Shown here: positions 1 through 9,400 of the stretch, one piece after another
How positions within the stretch are numbered: position 1 is the stretch's first letter
How the letters are laid out: each line of letters begins with the position of its first letter
Assembly (NCBI GenBank): GCA_028714255.1
Contig: JAQTMR010000001.1
Location: 248,001 to 312,000 of the forward strand
DNA from: Phycisphaerae bacterium
Lineage (GTDB): Bacteria; Planctomycetota; Phycisphaerae; Sedimentisphaerales; Anaerobacaceae
Direction of reading: 5' to 3'
DNA length: 64,000 nt
The notes under the pieces: model-generated
The model's input: only the letters and a program-made list of their open reading frames with translations
What the model was told of the DNA's origin: nothing
Database searches by the model: none
Program-made: the position numbers and the translations under genes

Positions 1-379
1 ACTGTAGCCGTCCGAATCGAGCACGGATATTCTTTGGCTCTATCTGGATTACAGTGTTCCAGCACCCAAGCACACTGCGCCACTGGTCGGTTTCCATATA
101 AATATCCACAAGCTTGAAAAGCATTTCTATCTTGAGCGGATCGGTCTTCGACAGAGCGCGTGCCTTATGATAATTGTGTTCAGCCTTTTTGTACTCATCT
201 TCTTTTATCTGTGCATCTGTCGCCTCACGAGCAGCCATAAGAGCCACATCACCATCTTTGATAAACTTCTCCGGGTCTCGGCTCAAATATAGAAACAGTA
301 AAATAGCAGCCAGCACTAAAAATACAAAAGCCAGCGACCCGATAAGTGCGACCTTTTTATTCAATCTTTTTCTTGCCAT
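1..379 (-). CDS. TPR-type membrane protein, 3' part cut by window edge
   Basis: The gene begins at ATG 379 and reads off the left edge, so only about 126 N-terminal residues are visible. A good ribosome site (AAGGAG) lies just upstream. The protein starts with a basic stretch, then one hydrophobic helix (about residues 11-32), then charged helical repeats of tetratricopeptide type (residues about 36-120, with KAEHNYHKARALSKTDP and the next helix pair). It is probably an inner-membrane protein with a large soluble TPR domain used for protein contacts. It lies downstream of the EpsI-like and exosortase genes on the same strand, which fits a scaffold in the export cluster. TPR and membrane anchor are seen; the role is inferred. 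Confidence 0.8.
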   Translation of the reverse strand, partial: MARKRLNKKVALIGSLAFVFLVLAAILLFLYLSRDPEKFIKDGDVALMAAREATDAQIKEDEYKKAEHNYHKARALSKTDPLKIEMLFKLVDIYMETDQWRSVLGCWNTVIQIEPKNIRARFGRLQ

Positions 380-470
380 GAATTTCTCCTTTCTTTCATG
401 AAAAGCTGCAAACACAGTCGATTACGTTGATTAGTGAATTGGTTGACTAAAAAAACGGCCTGTTAATTCA

Positions 471-1259
471 CTAATTCTCCGTGTTTCCTGCAGCTCCTTC
501 CTTTTTCCAAATGGGCCAATGCTCCTTTTCCAAAATCGGCAAGATTATGTCTAAGAGCTTTTGGCTCGCCGTTATTGCCTCTTCTTTGTCGGGGTAAGTA
601 TTCTCGCTACGTTTTCCTGCACTAAACCCCGTATTAAAAAACTTCCACTCAACTTTACAAAAATACGAATGCTTGCCTCGGATGTTCTTGTTAAGAATGA
701 GTCTGGCATCTCCTCTGTTGTCAGCATAAATATTGTTAACACTAAAGAAGTACAAAATCGAAAATTTTTTGCTCTTCTGCCAGTAATTAGAATCCGTACC
801 GGTAAAAACAAGGTATCTCGCCGGAATTTTGTGTGACCGGACTTCAAGTGATACGCTCTCAGATGCCAGTTTTTGAAACCCGCTGCCCATATAGCATTCT
901 TCCGGCACATGCGGCACTTTATCCGGAAGCTCATAATAAGTGATAAATAAAGAACAATAACGAACAGGGCTGTCAGACGGCACATCAAGGTCCTCAAGTA
1001 CCCATTGAATATAATCCTCTGTACCAAGACTGTCAATAACCTCTCCGCTTTTGATTTTTTCTTTTGATATTACTTTGTAAGAAGGCAGACCTTTCTCGTC
1101 CAAAAGGTCCAAAGATTTTTTTAATGGCCAGGGTTCTTTCTTTAAGTATATACCCAAACTTTTTACCGCGACCGACATACCGCCGCCGGCCACCGCAAGT
1201 ATTGCAGCACATATCAAAAAGGCCGGCTGCATATAGGATTTAATGGATGCGTTACTCAT
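471..1259 (-). CDS. EpsI-like exosortase-associated protein
   Basis: This is a 262-residue protein with one N-terminal membrane segment (about residues 10-32) and a soluble domain outside the membrane. The soluble part carries the EpsI/DUF3485 hallmark VPHVPEECY around residues 115-123, with His117 and Cys122, followed by the usual beta-rich tail. EpsI-family proteins are partners of exosortases in extracellular polysaccharide production and protein sorting; their exact chemistry is not settled. It starts about 40 bases downstream of the exosortase stop on the same strand, with a weak ribosome site (CAGGAAT). Family assignment comes from the motif and the context. Confidence 0.8.
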   Translation of the reverse strand: MSNASIKSYMQPAFLICAAILAVAGGGMSVAVKSLGIYLKKEPWPLKKSLDLLDEKGLPSYKVISKEKIKSGEVIDSLGTEDYIQWVLEDLDVPSDSPVRYCSLFITYYELPDKVPHVPEECYMGSGFQKLASESVSLEVRSHKIPARYLVFTGTDSNYWQKSKKFSILYFFSVNNIYADNRGDARLILNKNIRGKHSYFCKVEWKFFNTGFSAGKRSENTYPDKEEAITASQKLLDIILPILEKEHWPIWKKEGAAGNTEN

Positions 1260-1298
1260 TATTCCTGTCTGCTCTCAATTAACTACTGCAACTATCCG

Positions 1299-2342
1299 CT
1301 ATTTTTGACGACGAATTACAACATCCTCAGTAATACTCTCGTCCTGTTCAACAAACAAACTTGACATAAACCACGCAAGAAGACCATATAAACCAAAAGC
1401 CAACGGCAACATCGCCAAACCAAGCATGTCATGATAAATACCTTGCGCGTATTTGGGATTTACCATAATATAAATAAATCCGGTAGTAGTAACCCGAACG
1501 ATATTACAAAATATAGCTATCGGTATGGTGCTGGCTAACAAAACTATTCGCTGCCACACGGGTCTGTAGTGCAGATATGCCATGGCAACACCCAATGCCA
1601 AAAAGGCCATAAGTAATCGCATCCCGCTGCAAGCCTCGGCCACATTAAGCGGTGGGTCAAGTTTCTGGCCCAAATACTCTCCGGATATAACTACACCGTT
1701 AACCTCGGCTCTCATACCACTAACTATATTCAGCAAAAAAGCCGTGACCTGTGCGGCCAGCCTTTGCATCGGCATAGTCAAACTAAAATAATATCTTGTC
1801 GGCAATGGAACGGCAAAGACCAAATACGTAATCGGAAGCCATGTATATTTAATCAAACCCCAACCGCCCAAAAACAATACAATCGCACCAAGAATTGCTA
1901 TCATGGAAGTGGGACGAAAATATCCGTACCCAGATGGGCTGACTACATTAAAGAAATAAAACAAAATCCCCAAAATCATAAAAAGCAAGCCGAGGTAATT
2001 CGGTCTGGGGCGAAGGTTTAAAATCTCACCCTTTGCCTGGTCAATGAAGTACAAACTAAAAAGGGGGATTAAAAAACCATGTGACCAGCTGCTGTCGGTA
2101 ATCCACTGGCCAACTATACTTTCAATCTCACCATAAAACAGGTAAACAAATAATCCCCCAATTATCGCTATTTTGACATAGCTATGCACCGGAAGCTCAT
2201 TCCAACTGCTACGAACCGAGGTTCCATCCCCAGAGAACGCTGTCCCTTGACATGAGAAATGCTTTTTATCACATTTACAGTCAGTTCCCGTTTGGGAAGA
2301 TTCACAGATAAGGTTATGGTCGTCTTTCATTTGGGCTGCCAT
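1299..2342 (-). CDS. Exosortase
   Basis: This is a 347-residue polytopic membrane protein. After a 50-residue Cys-rich hydrophilic N-terminus come about eight hydrophobic helices. The exosortase catalytic set is present: Cys238 in ACSG followed by Arg242, Arg283 in NIVRV, and His304 in IYHDMLG. The early family motif SWSHGFLIPLFSLY (about residues 85-98) is also intact. Exosortases are membrane cysteine transpeptidases that cut and anchor proteins bearing PEP-CTERM-like tails, usually together with exopolysaccharide export. It sits between the SLBB export lipoprotein and EpsI-like genes, forming one cluster. The subtype (for example a planctomycete-specific Xrt) cannot be fixed by eye. The Cys-rich N-terminal tail is unusual. 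Confidence 0.92.
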   Translation of the reverse strand: MAAQMKDDHNLICESSQTGTDCKCDKKHFSCQGTAFSGDGTSVRSSWNELPVHSYVKIAIIGGLFVYLFYGEIESIVGQWITDSSWSHGFLIPLFSLYFIDQAKGEILNLRPRPNYLGLLFMILGILFYFFNVVSPSGYGYFRPTSMIAILGAIVLFLGGWGLIKYTWLPITYLVFAVPLPTRYYFSLTMPMQRLAAQVTAFLLNIVSGMRAEVNGVVISGEYLGQKLDPPLNVAEACSGMRLLMAFLALGVAMAYLHYRPVWQRIVLLASTIPIAIFCNIVRVTTTGFIYIMVNPKYAQGIYHDMLGLAMLPLAFGLYGLLAWFMSSLFVEQDESITEDVVIRRQK

Positions 2343-2417
2343 TCTACAATTTTCCGCGAAATGCTACCATTTTGCAACAGAAGAATCAATATTGTCTGCC
2401 ATAACCGGAAAATTATG

Positions 2418-4349
2418 CTAAAACAACCATTGTGGTATAGGCCTGCGGGTTCCGACATCTCTCTCTCCAAAATTACGGTCGTAAATAAAACCGAACCCGT
2501 AAGTTGCCCTGAACGAATTCCGCAAAACCGCACGCCACCGGGCCGTAGGATGTGTACCGACATTAATCAGGTCAAGCGGCTTAATAAAAAAGTCAGGCTG
2601 CTCGCCGCTGGCTATTTTGTCCAAATCCACCATAACTGTTTCTTCTTTGTTTTTGCCGATTCTCCTTGTTACCTCACAACGTCTCGGCCAGGCCAAGGGG
2701 CCCAATCCACCGGCGGCAGCTACGGCCATTTTCAAAGTAACCGGTCGGCCATCCATAGGCACAACGCCCTGGAAGTTGGTATTGCCATAAATAAAGTATT
2801 CGCCGGTAATGTCAACAGGAACATGAATACTGTCACCAGGTCTTATCACAATATTATAACGAGGGTCGCCGCCTCGCAACTTATCTGTAGGAATTTCGAT
2901 AACTCGTGTCTGCATCCCTCCAGTCCCTATCTCATCCCAGCCAAACTCATCCGGAACTCTTTCCTTAAGCGGCTCGGCCACTTTCGCAGGCTCGACTCCT
3001 ACCCCAGGCTCTGCTGGTCTTGACTGACCAATTTGAATCGGAACCCATTTGCCATCCTGAAAAACCCACTCAACTCGGCCCCCTGTGTCCTCACTTATCG
3101 GCACATCCACTATCGTTTGAGCGGGTTCTGCTGTCGATGACTCAGGGACACCTTCCTCACCCATCGGAATCCATTTGCCATCCCGAAAAACCCACTCAAC
3201 CTGGTTTCCTTCGTCCTCGGTTATCGGCACATCCACCGTCGTCTGAGCAGGCGCTGCGGTCGATGTCTCCGGGGCATTTCCTTCATCCACCGGCACCATC
3301 TCGTTATCAACCGATGGTTCAAAGCCTTCCGGCAAAGCTGCCTTGGCAAGCTCCTTATCCGTTATCATCTCAGCCGAGGTTATAACTAATTCCTGTGAAA
3401 GCAAAGGCCCTTGCTTTGCCATCGGCGCTATTATCTCCAACAGTTCTTCTTCACCAGGTTCAATCTGCTCTTGTTGTAGTTCCTCAGGTACAGTAACCTC
3501 CGTATCAACAGGCTCTGCGTTAACAGGCTCCGCGCCAACAACCTCCGTATCGATATCGATAGGCTCCGTGCCAACAACCTCCGTCTCAACAGGCTCTGTG
3601 TTAACAACCTCTGTTATAGCAGGCTCCGTTACTACTTCTTCGCCTGTAAGAGGGCGGGAAACATAAACATTGCTTATGTTAAATTGTCTTATGCCGCCTG
3701 CCGTCGCAATTGCATCCGTCAGTCTAAAATCATATCTTGGAATGGCATATCTATCCGGACGGGGGACACCATCACCCCATATTGAATAGGCACGTTTCTG
3801 CGAACCCATCAAGGTCACAGTAACCGATGGCCTCTTCAATATGCTCGGCGAAAGAATCTGCTTTATCTCATCCTCAAGCTGTGATTCAGTTAAGCCTGTC
3901 GCCTCAACCACCCCAACATCCGGTATGGATACCTTGCCGGTCTCGGTAACCACGTAATCGTTTGAATAAGGTACCCCCTCCCGTAGCAACTCGAAAATGG
4001 TTATTCTCACAGAATCGCCCGGGCTAAACACATAGTCAGTTTCATACGCCATAACATCTATAGGCTTCGGCTCTTCCGCTTCCGCCCAAACAGAGGGCGC
4101 TTCTTCCGCCACACCTAATGAATCCAGTATCACATTCACCGCTGGAACGGGGCGAAACCTGCCTACCTGTGTGGGGTCAAAAAACTTATTACCGCAGCCG
4201 GAAATATAGATACTTAATATAGACAAAACAAATACAACCGCCGCAGTCCGTGCGCATTTGACTGCACCAGCCCACCTCCCCGGTAACGAAGGACCTCTCA
4301 AATTCTGAAGCAAATTATTCCTCGCTGTAGAATTTCTCACAGGATTCAT
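2418..4349 (-). CDS. Polysaccharide export SLBB lipoprotein (Wza-like)
   Basis: This 643-residue protein has a hydrophobic signal (about residues 36-50) ending in the lipobox ISGC, with Cys52 as the predicted lipidated residue. The preceding 35-residue extension is long, so the true start may be later, but no better start codon is visible. A polysaccharide-export domain lies at about residues 105-180 (VFSPGDSVRITIFELLREG) and an SLBB-type segment at about 520-600 (IRPGDSIHVPVDITGEYF). Between them is a roughly 300-residue acidic linker made of TEP/TEVV repeats and two copies of a 44-residue unit ending in DGKWIP or DGKWVP. Wza-family proteins form outer-membrane polysaccharide channels. It leads the exosortase cluster; the two genes are 75 bases apart. 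Confidence 0.88.
   Translation of the reverse strand: MNPVRNSTARNNLLQNLRGPSLPGRWAGAVKCARTAAVVFVLSILSIYISGCGNKFFDPTQVGRFRPVPAVNVILDSLGVAEEAPSVWAEAEEPKPIDVMAYETDYVFSPGDSVRITIFELLREGVPYSNDYVVTETGKVSIPDVGVVEATGLTESQLEDEIKQILSPSILKRPSVTVTLMGSQKRAYSIWGDGVPRPDRYAIPRYDFRLTDAIATAGGIRQFNISNVYVSRPLTGEEVVTEPAITEVVNTEPVETEVVGTEPIDIDTEVVGAEPVNAEPVDTEVTVPEELQQEQIEPGEEELLEIIAPMAKQGPLLSQELVITSAEMITDKELAKAALPEGFEPSVDNEMVPVDEGNAPETSTAAPAQTTVDVPITEDEGNQVEWVFRDGKWIPMGEEGVPESSTAEPAQTIVDVPISEDTGGRVEWVFQDGKWVPIQIGQSRPAEPGVGVEPAKVAEPLKERVPDEFGWDEIGTGGMQTRVIEIPTDKLRGGDPRYNIVIRPGDSIHVPVDITGEYFIYGNTNFQGVVPMDGRPVTLKMAVAAAGGLGPLAWPRRCEVTRRIGKNKEETVMVDLDKIASGEQPDFFIKPLDLINVGTHPTARWRAVLRNSFRATYGFGFIYDRNFGERDVGTRRPIPQWLF
3498..3640. 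repeat. Degenerate minisatellite in the SLBB gene linker
   Basis: The plus strand shows repeated units containing ACCTCCGTnTC and AACAGGCTCnGTG. They encode the TEPV/TEVV-type acidic repeats of the SLBB lipoprotein linker (roughly residues 238-285). The unit length varies between about 21 and 27 bases, always in multiples of three, so the reading frame is kept. Such a tract can expand or contract between strains. Confidence 0.6.
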
Positions 4350-4665
4350 ACCCTACTACACGTCCTAAAATACAAAGCATAAAGCCACAAAAGCACCTGT
4401 AAAAAGTAATTTATGCACCTCTAAATCGGTTTAACACGTTGCCGGCTTAACTTTTTTAACTGCCATAACACCAAATATTGCAAAGAAATCACATAGCGTA
4501 AGTCGGCACTTTTCCACCCCCCATCCTGTTTTGAATGTCAAAAAATATGTTTCACCCTTTTTCTCTGCTATAACAATAGATGCAAAAAACACCTATGAGG
4601 GTTTGCGGCTTTGAGGGTTTTCCTAAAATCTAAACCCTGAAACTAACAAAAGCCGCTAATTTAAC
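4350..4665. other. Non-coding stretch upstream of the export cluster
   Basis: No convincing gene, RNA or repeat was seen in these 316 bases. The stretch probably carries the promoter of the minus-strand SLBB/exosortase cluster, but no clear -35/-10 pair stands out. Confidence 0.4.
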
Positions 4666-4848
4666 TTACAGGACAGCTCCTCGCTTTCTAAGGAACGACT
4701 TATAATTTGTTATACTGCCTGAATATTCAACTTGTTCGTTATGGTTCTCCTGACTAAGCCCGATAATCATTTCAATAAAGGTGTATATAAAAGGCCTGTT
4801 TTCCTCTTTTCCCAGGAAAGCAGAGGGGCAAAACTTTTTGGCATCCAA
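4666..4848 (-). CDS. Possible 60-residue small protein, TTG start
   Basis: A short reading frame opens with TTG at 4848, six bases after a perfect AGGAGG ribosome site (4855-4860), and ends with TAA at 4666-4668. The product begins LDAKKFCPSAFLGKEENRPF and has a central hydrophobic patch (YTFIEMIIGL). The frame stays open further upstream, but only this start has a ribosome site. No known family was recognised. The strong Shine-Dalgarno is the main support; there is no composition or homology evidence, so it may be chance. Confidence 0.3.
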   Translation of the reverse strand: MDAKKFCPSAFLGKEENRPFIYTFIEMIIGLSQENHNEQVEYSGSITNYKSFLRKRGAVL

Positions 4849-4915
4849 AGTTAACCTCCTATAATTAAAGCAGTTGCGACTTTTGTCAGAAACAGCCGGC
4901 AAAATCAAAAAAAGC

Positions 4916-4943
4916 TTGACATTTCAAGAACTTTTCATAGACT
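4916..4943 (+). promoter_or_regulatory. Putative sigma-70-type promoter for the lipoprotein pair
   Basis: TTGACA at 4916-4921 is followed after 16 bases by TAGACT at 4938-4943. It lies about 90 bases upstream of the GTG start at 5036. The -35 box is perfect and the -10 box matches four of six consensus bases. Confidence 0.5.
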
Positions 4944-5035
4944 TTAATAACCTAAATTAACTTTAGGATGTCATTTTTTGGTAAAAGAGGAAGGTTTATC
5001 AATAAACAACGCCTTGTAAAGAGAAAGGGGAAACC

Positions 5036-5707
5036 GTGACTGCAAAATTTACACTAACCATCTTACTATTACTTGTTCCGGTATTTCTGATATCCTGCAC
5101 ATCTCAAATACCAATTGCCACAAATTACCCTTATACCGAACAGCAAAAAATGCAGGCCCCTCACCACTGGGATGTATTGGCCTCTGAGGTGGTCAGCCAG
5201 CTAAGGCAAACCAACAGTATTGCCAACAGTATGCCTATATTCGTAGTCCCGAAGTTTTATCTCCCAGGCGAGGAAGACCCGGCCATCTGGACGGCAACCA
5301 AACCACTGACCCCGGCAGATGAATCCGACAGGCTTAACACCATACCGTTCAAAAGGGCATACCAAAATTATCTGATTGCCCGGTTAGTCGGCGCAGGTTA
5401 TAGCATTGTTGACGAAAGCAACTCCGCGGAACTGATAATGACATTCGACATACAGTTAATCAAACACAACGAGCGTCCTGTTCGTTCACCGCATATTCTG
5501 TCCAAAATCGGCAGAGTTTTCACCGGAAGCGCAGATGGAGCGTATGTCGGCGTCGAGGCTTCGCCTTATGAAGTAGTAATCACAACATCCGTCAGAAGAG
5601 GTGACACCTATCTGATGAGCCATACCGGTACATATTATATCGATACTCCTGTTTGGGAGTGCAATTATGCATTACAGGGAAAAACGATGGAGGTTGTCAA
5701 CCAATGA
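5036..5707 (+). CDS. Putative outer-membrane lipoprotein of unknown function
   Basis: The 223-residue product starts with GTG at 5036 behind a GAAAGGGG ribosome site. It has a classic lipoprotein signal (hydrophobic residues 6-20, lipobox ISC with Cys21). The mature part has an alternating strand pattern and no motif I can name. The next gene overlaps its stop codon as ATGA, so the two are translationally coupled, and that partner is FlgO-like. FlgO and its neighbours are outer-membrane lipoproteins linked to flagellar or envelope functions in Vibrio. A role in the same envelope assembly is an inference from coupling only. There are no other flagellar genes in the window. Confidence 0.75.
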   Translation: MTAKFTLTILLLLVPVFLISCTSQIPIATNYPYTEQQKMQAPHHWDVLASEVVSQLRQTNSIANSMPIFVVPKFYLPGEEDPAIWTATKPLTPADESDRLNTIPFKRAYQNYLIARLVGAGYSIVDESNSAELIMTFDIQLIKHNERPVRSPHILSKIGRVFTGSADGAYVGVEASPYEVVITTSVRRGDTYLMSHTGTYYIDTPVWECNYALQGKTMEVVNQ

Positions 5708-6417
5708 TTAAATATACGACTTTAATACTATTGCTCGTGCTCGGATGCGGCCTGCTCGTCGGCTGTGGTGACCCTGCTGTCCAACTGGCTATGTCAAGGG
5801 CCGAAGTAAAGAAAATCAATGAAGCAAGCGAACGAGAAACCGAAAGACACCAACTGCTCATCACCGACCTCGAGAATAAAAACGACATCGAAACGCTTGT
5901 CAAGGAATCCAAAGTAGAGCTTACCGATGGCTTCTGGGTACGGATGTCAGGCAAATCTATGCCGGCCGTTAACTACAGCGCAGCGGATGCTCTGCTCAGC
6001 AAAATTCGGCCTAAACTGCCGAAAAACAGCCCCATTCTCGTAGCAAGCTTTGTTAATATCGACGACCTCAGTGATTCTTCAACATTCGGAAGAGTGGTCG
6101 CCGAACAATTCGCGTCGCGGTTCAAACAAAATAACTACACCACAATAGAAATGAAATTACGCACGAATGTTTTCATAAGAGAAGGTTCAGGCGAATTCCT
6201 GCTTTCCCGCGAGGTGGCGGAAATCGGTGACAAACATCGCGCTCAGGCCGTAGTCGTAGGAACCTACGCCGTGGCCTCGAAAGAAGTTTATCTCACAGCA
6301 CGAGTTATCAATGTCAGCGATGGGCGTGTTCTTTCTTCGTATGATTACAACATACCCATCAGCCGTGACGTGTTCAAACTGCTGCTGAAAGACAAAAACA
6401 AAGCGGGCTGGCTATAA
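5704..6417 (+). CDS. FlgO-like lipoprotein
   Basis: I chose ATG 5704, which overlaps the previous stop codon, because a lipoprotein signal follows directly (hydrophobic segment, then VGC as lipobox). An in-frame upstream start at 5653 would lie inside the previous gene. The product is 237 residues. The C-terminal 150 residues match the FlgO fold pattern: SPILVASFVNIDDLSDSSTFGRVVAEQF, then EVAEIGDKHRAQAVVVGTY, then ARVINVSDGRVLSSYDY. FlgO proteins are outer-membrane lipoproteins first known from Vibrio flagella, but the domain is widespread in bacteria without flagella. It is likely envelope located; its exact function is unknown. Confidence 0.8.
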   Translation: MIKYTTLILLLVLGCGLLVGCGDPAVQLAMSRAEVKKINEASERETERHQLLITDLENKNDIETLVKESKVELTDGFWVRMSGKSMPAVNYSAADALLSKIRPKLPKNSPILVASFVNIDDLSDSSTFGRVVAEQFASRFKQNNYTTIEMKLRTNVFIREGSGEFLLSREVAEIGDKHRAQAVVVGTYAVASKEVYLTARVINVSDGRVLSSYDYNIPISRDVFKLLLKDKNKAGWL

Positions 6418-6476
6418 TATTACTGCAACAATCTGCTTTGTCACGCGAACTCCTTACGGAGAACGATACGGAGCTT

Positions 6477-9400
6477 TTACGCTTTTTCTGTCTGGCCCGC
6501 CTCATCGGTCGAGCAGGTACCCGGGCATTGTAATTTCGCAAGCTGTTCCATCAAAGCATACTTATCAGCCACATCGCTGCTGGCGAGTTTAAGCAATTCC
6601 GCCGCCGCCTTCGGGTCTGATTTCTGCAGCGACTTGAAGCGGTTCTCACCGTAGATATATTCCTTAAGTTCGATTGTCGGAGCTTTCGAGTCAAGCTGAA
6701 GCGGATTCTTCCCTTGGTCTTTGAGACGCGGGTCGAACCTGTACAAAGGCCAATGACCGCAATTAACGGCTTTTTTCTGCTCCAGATAACCCGTCGTCAT
6801 ATCGATTCCATGGGCGATGCAGTGCGAGTAAGCGATTATGATGGATGTACCCGGATAGGATTCCGCTTCGGCGAAGGCCTTTACCGTCTGATTGGGATTG
6901 GCGCCGAGTGCAACCTTGGCAACGTAGATATTTCCATAGACCATAGCCAAAAGCCCGAGGTCTTTTTTCGGTGCAGGCTTGCCTGCCGCGGCAAACTTTG
7001 CGACCGCCGCCCTGGGCGTCGATTTTGACATCTGCCCGCCCGTGTTGGAATAAACCTCTGTATCCAAAACCAGAACGTTGATGTTCTTGCCGCTGGCGAG
7101 AACGTGGTCGAGACCGCCGTAGCCGATATCATAGGCCCAGCCGTCGCCGCCGAGCGCCCATACGGATTTGCGAACGAGATAATCGGCGATACCTGTAAGA
7201 GCTTCACATTCGGCACATTTGCTCTTGGCGCAAAGTTCTTTGAGTTTAGCGACACGAACACGCTGCTGTTCGATTGTCTCCTGTGCGGGGTCATCCGCCA
7301 GGGCCGCCGTTTTTATTTCCTCGGCCAGCTTGGCATCGACACAGCCTTTTTCAGCCGTCTTGGCGAGCAGCTCGATTGCATACTGTTTGAATTTGTCGGC
7401 CGTCAGCCGCATTCCCATAGTAAATTCCGCACAATCCTCGAACAAGCTGTTGCTCCAGATGGGGCCGCGTCCTGCCGCGTTTTTGGCATAAGGCGTTGTG
7501 GGAAGGTTGCCGCCGTAAATCGACGAACAGCCGGTCGCGTTTCCAATCATCGCCCTGTCCCCGAAAAGCTGGGTGAGCAGTTTCACATAAGAGGTTTCGC
7601 CGCAGCCGGCACAAGCGCCCGAATACTCGAACAAAGGCATAATAAGCTGACTGCCCTTTACGCTGCCGTTTTTGAAAAGTTTCGGGTCGGTATTGGGAAT
7701 TGACAGGAAATACTTATAGTTTTCACGCTCGTTGTCGCGAAGCGGTTCCTGCAATGTCATATTGATTGCTTTTCGGCCGGTAGGCTGTTTGTTCGCGTCC
7801 TTTTCGACGCCAGGACAGTTAACGACACACGCACCGCAGCCGGTACAATCTTCCGGCGCAACCTGAACGGTGAATTTCATGCCGGCTAACTCTTTGCCCT
7901 TCGCCTCGGCGTTCTTGAACATCTTCGGTGCGTCTTTGAGATACTTCTCGTCGTAGGCTTTTATTCTTATGGCCGCGTGTGGACAAAACAGCGAACACTG
8001 CCCGCACTGAATACAAACATCAGGCTCCCAAACCGGGATATTCACGGCGATGTTGCGTTTCTCGTATTGAGTGGTGCCTACGGGCCATTTGCCGTCCGCG
8101 GGCATCTTACTGACAGGCAGCTTATCGCCGCGAAGAGCCATAATCTCGGCGGTAACATTTTGCACGAACTCCGGCGCGTCCTTCGGAACAACCGGCGGCA
8201 TTGTTATTTTGCTCGTAACCTGGCCCGGAACCTTGACCTCGTAAACCCTCGCCAATGCGCCATCGACCGCAGCGTTATTCATCGAAACAATCTTCTCGCC
8301 TTTCTTGCCATAGCTTTTCTGGATGGCGGCCTTGATTGCCTCGACGGCGCTCTCAATCGGAATGATATTGCTTATCTTGAAGAATGCCACCTGCATAATC
8401 GTATTGATTCTCGCGCCGAGTCCTATTTCCTGCGCAAGTGATATTGCGTCGATGACGTAGAACTTCAGCTTCTTATCGATTATCTGCTTCTGCACCTCCT
8501 GCGGCAGCGTGTCCCACACCTTGTCGGGCCCGTACATACTGGTCAGTAAAAATGTTGCGCCTTCTTTGGCCGAGGCGAGCATATCGTATTTTTCGAGGAA
8601 GCTCGTATTGTGACAGGCGACGAAATCCGCCCTGGTTATCAGATAGGGTCTCCGAATCGGTTTCTTGCCGAAGCGCAGGTGCGATATCGTTATTGCGCCG
8701 GCCTTCTTCGAATCGTAAACAAAATAGCCCTGAACGTTGTTGTCGGTTTTTTCGCCGATGATGTGAATCGAATTATGGTTTGCGCCGACGGTGCCGTCCG
8801 AGCCAAGCCCATAGAACATCGCGGTATAAAGACCTTCCGACGGCAGGACAAATGACTCATCCACATCCAGGCTCTTATTCGTTACATCATCGATAATACC
8901 GACTGCGAAGCTGTTTTTAGGCTCAGCCGCATCGAGATTATCGAAAACAGCCTTGACCATAGCAGGCGTGAAATCCTTTGAGCCAAGGCCATATCTGCCG
9001 CCGACAATTATGGGATATTTCTCGAACGCGGTCTGCTTATGTTCCATCGCCTCGCCAATCGCGGTTCGAATATCCAGATACAACGGCTCTCCGAGCGAAC
9101 CAGGCTCTTTCGTCCTGTCGAGCACGGCGATTTTCTTCACGGTCTTCGGCAGAGCAGCGATGAAATCTTTCGTGCTGAAAGGCCTAAACAGACGAATCTT
9201 GACTACGCCGACTTTTTCGCCTTTGGAGTTCAAGTATTCGACGGTATCGTGCGCAGTATCGGCGCCGGAGCCCATAATCACGATGATTTTTTCCGCATCT
9301 TTCGCGCCGACATAATCGAACAAATGATAACTTCGGCCGACCAGCTTTGCAAATTTATCCATCGTTTCCTGAACAATACCCGGCGTGGCAAGATAATATT

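Noticed and set aside
572-1036. A 154-codon frame inside the EpsI-like gene
   Set aside because: It is an out-of-frame shadow of a gene with a clear family motif.
2259-3023. A 254-codon plus-strand frame opposite the exosortase and SLBB genes
   Set aside because: It is antisense to well supported genes and has no domain or ribosome site.
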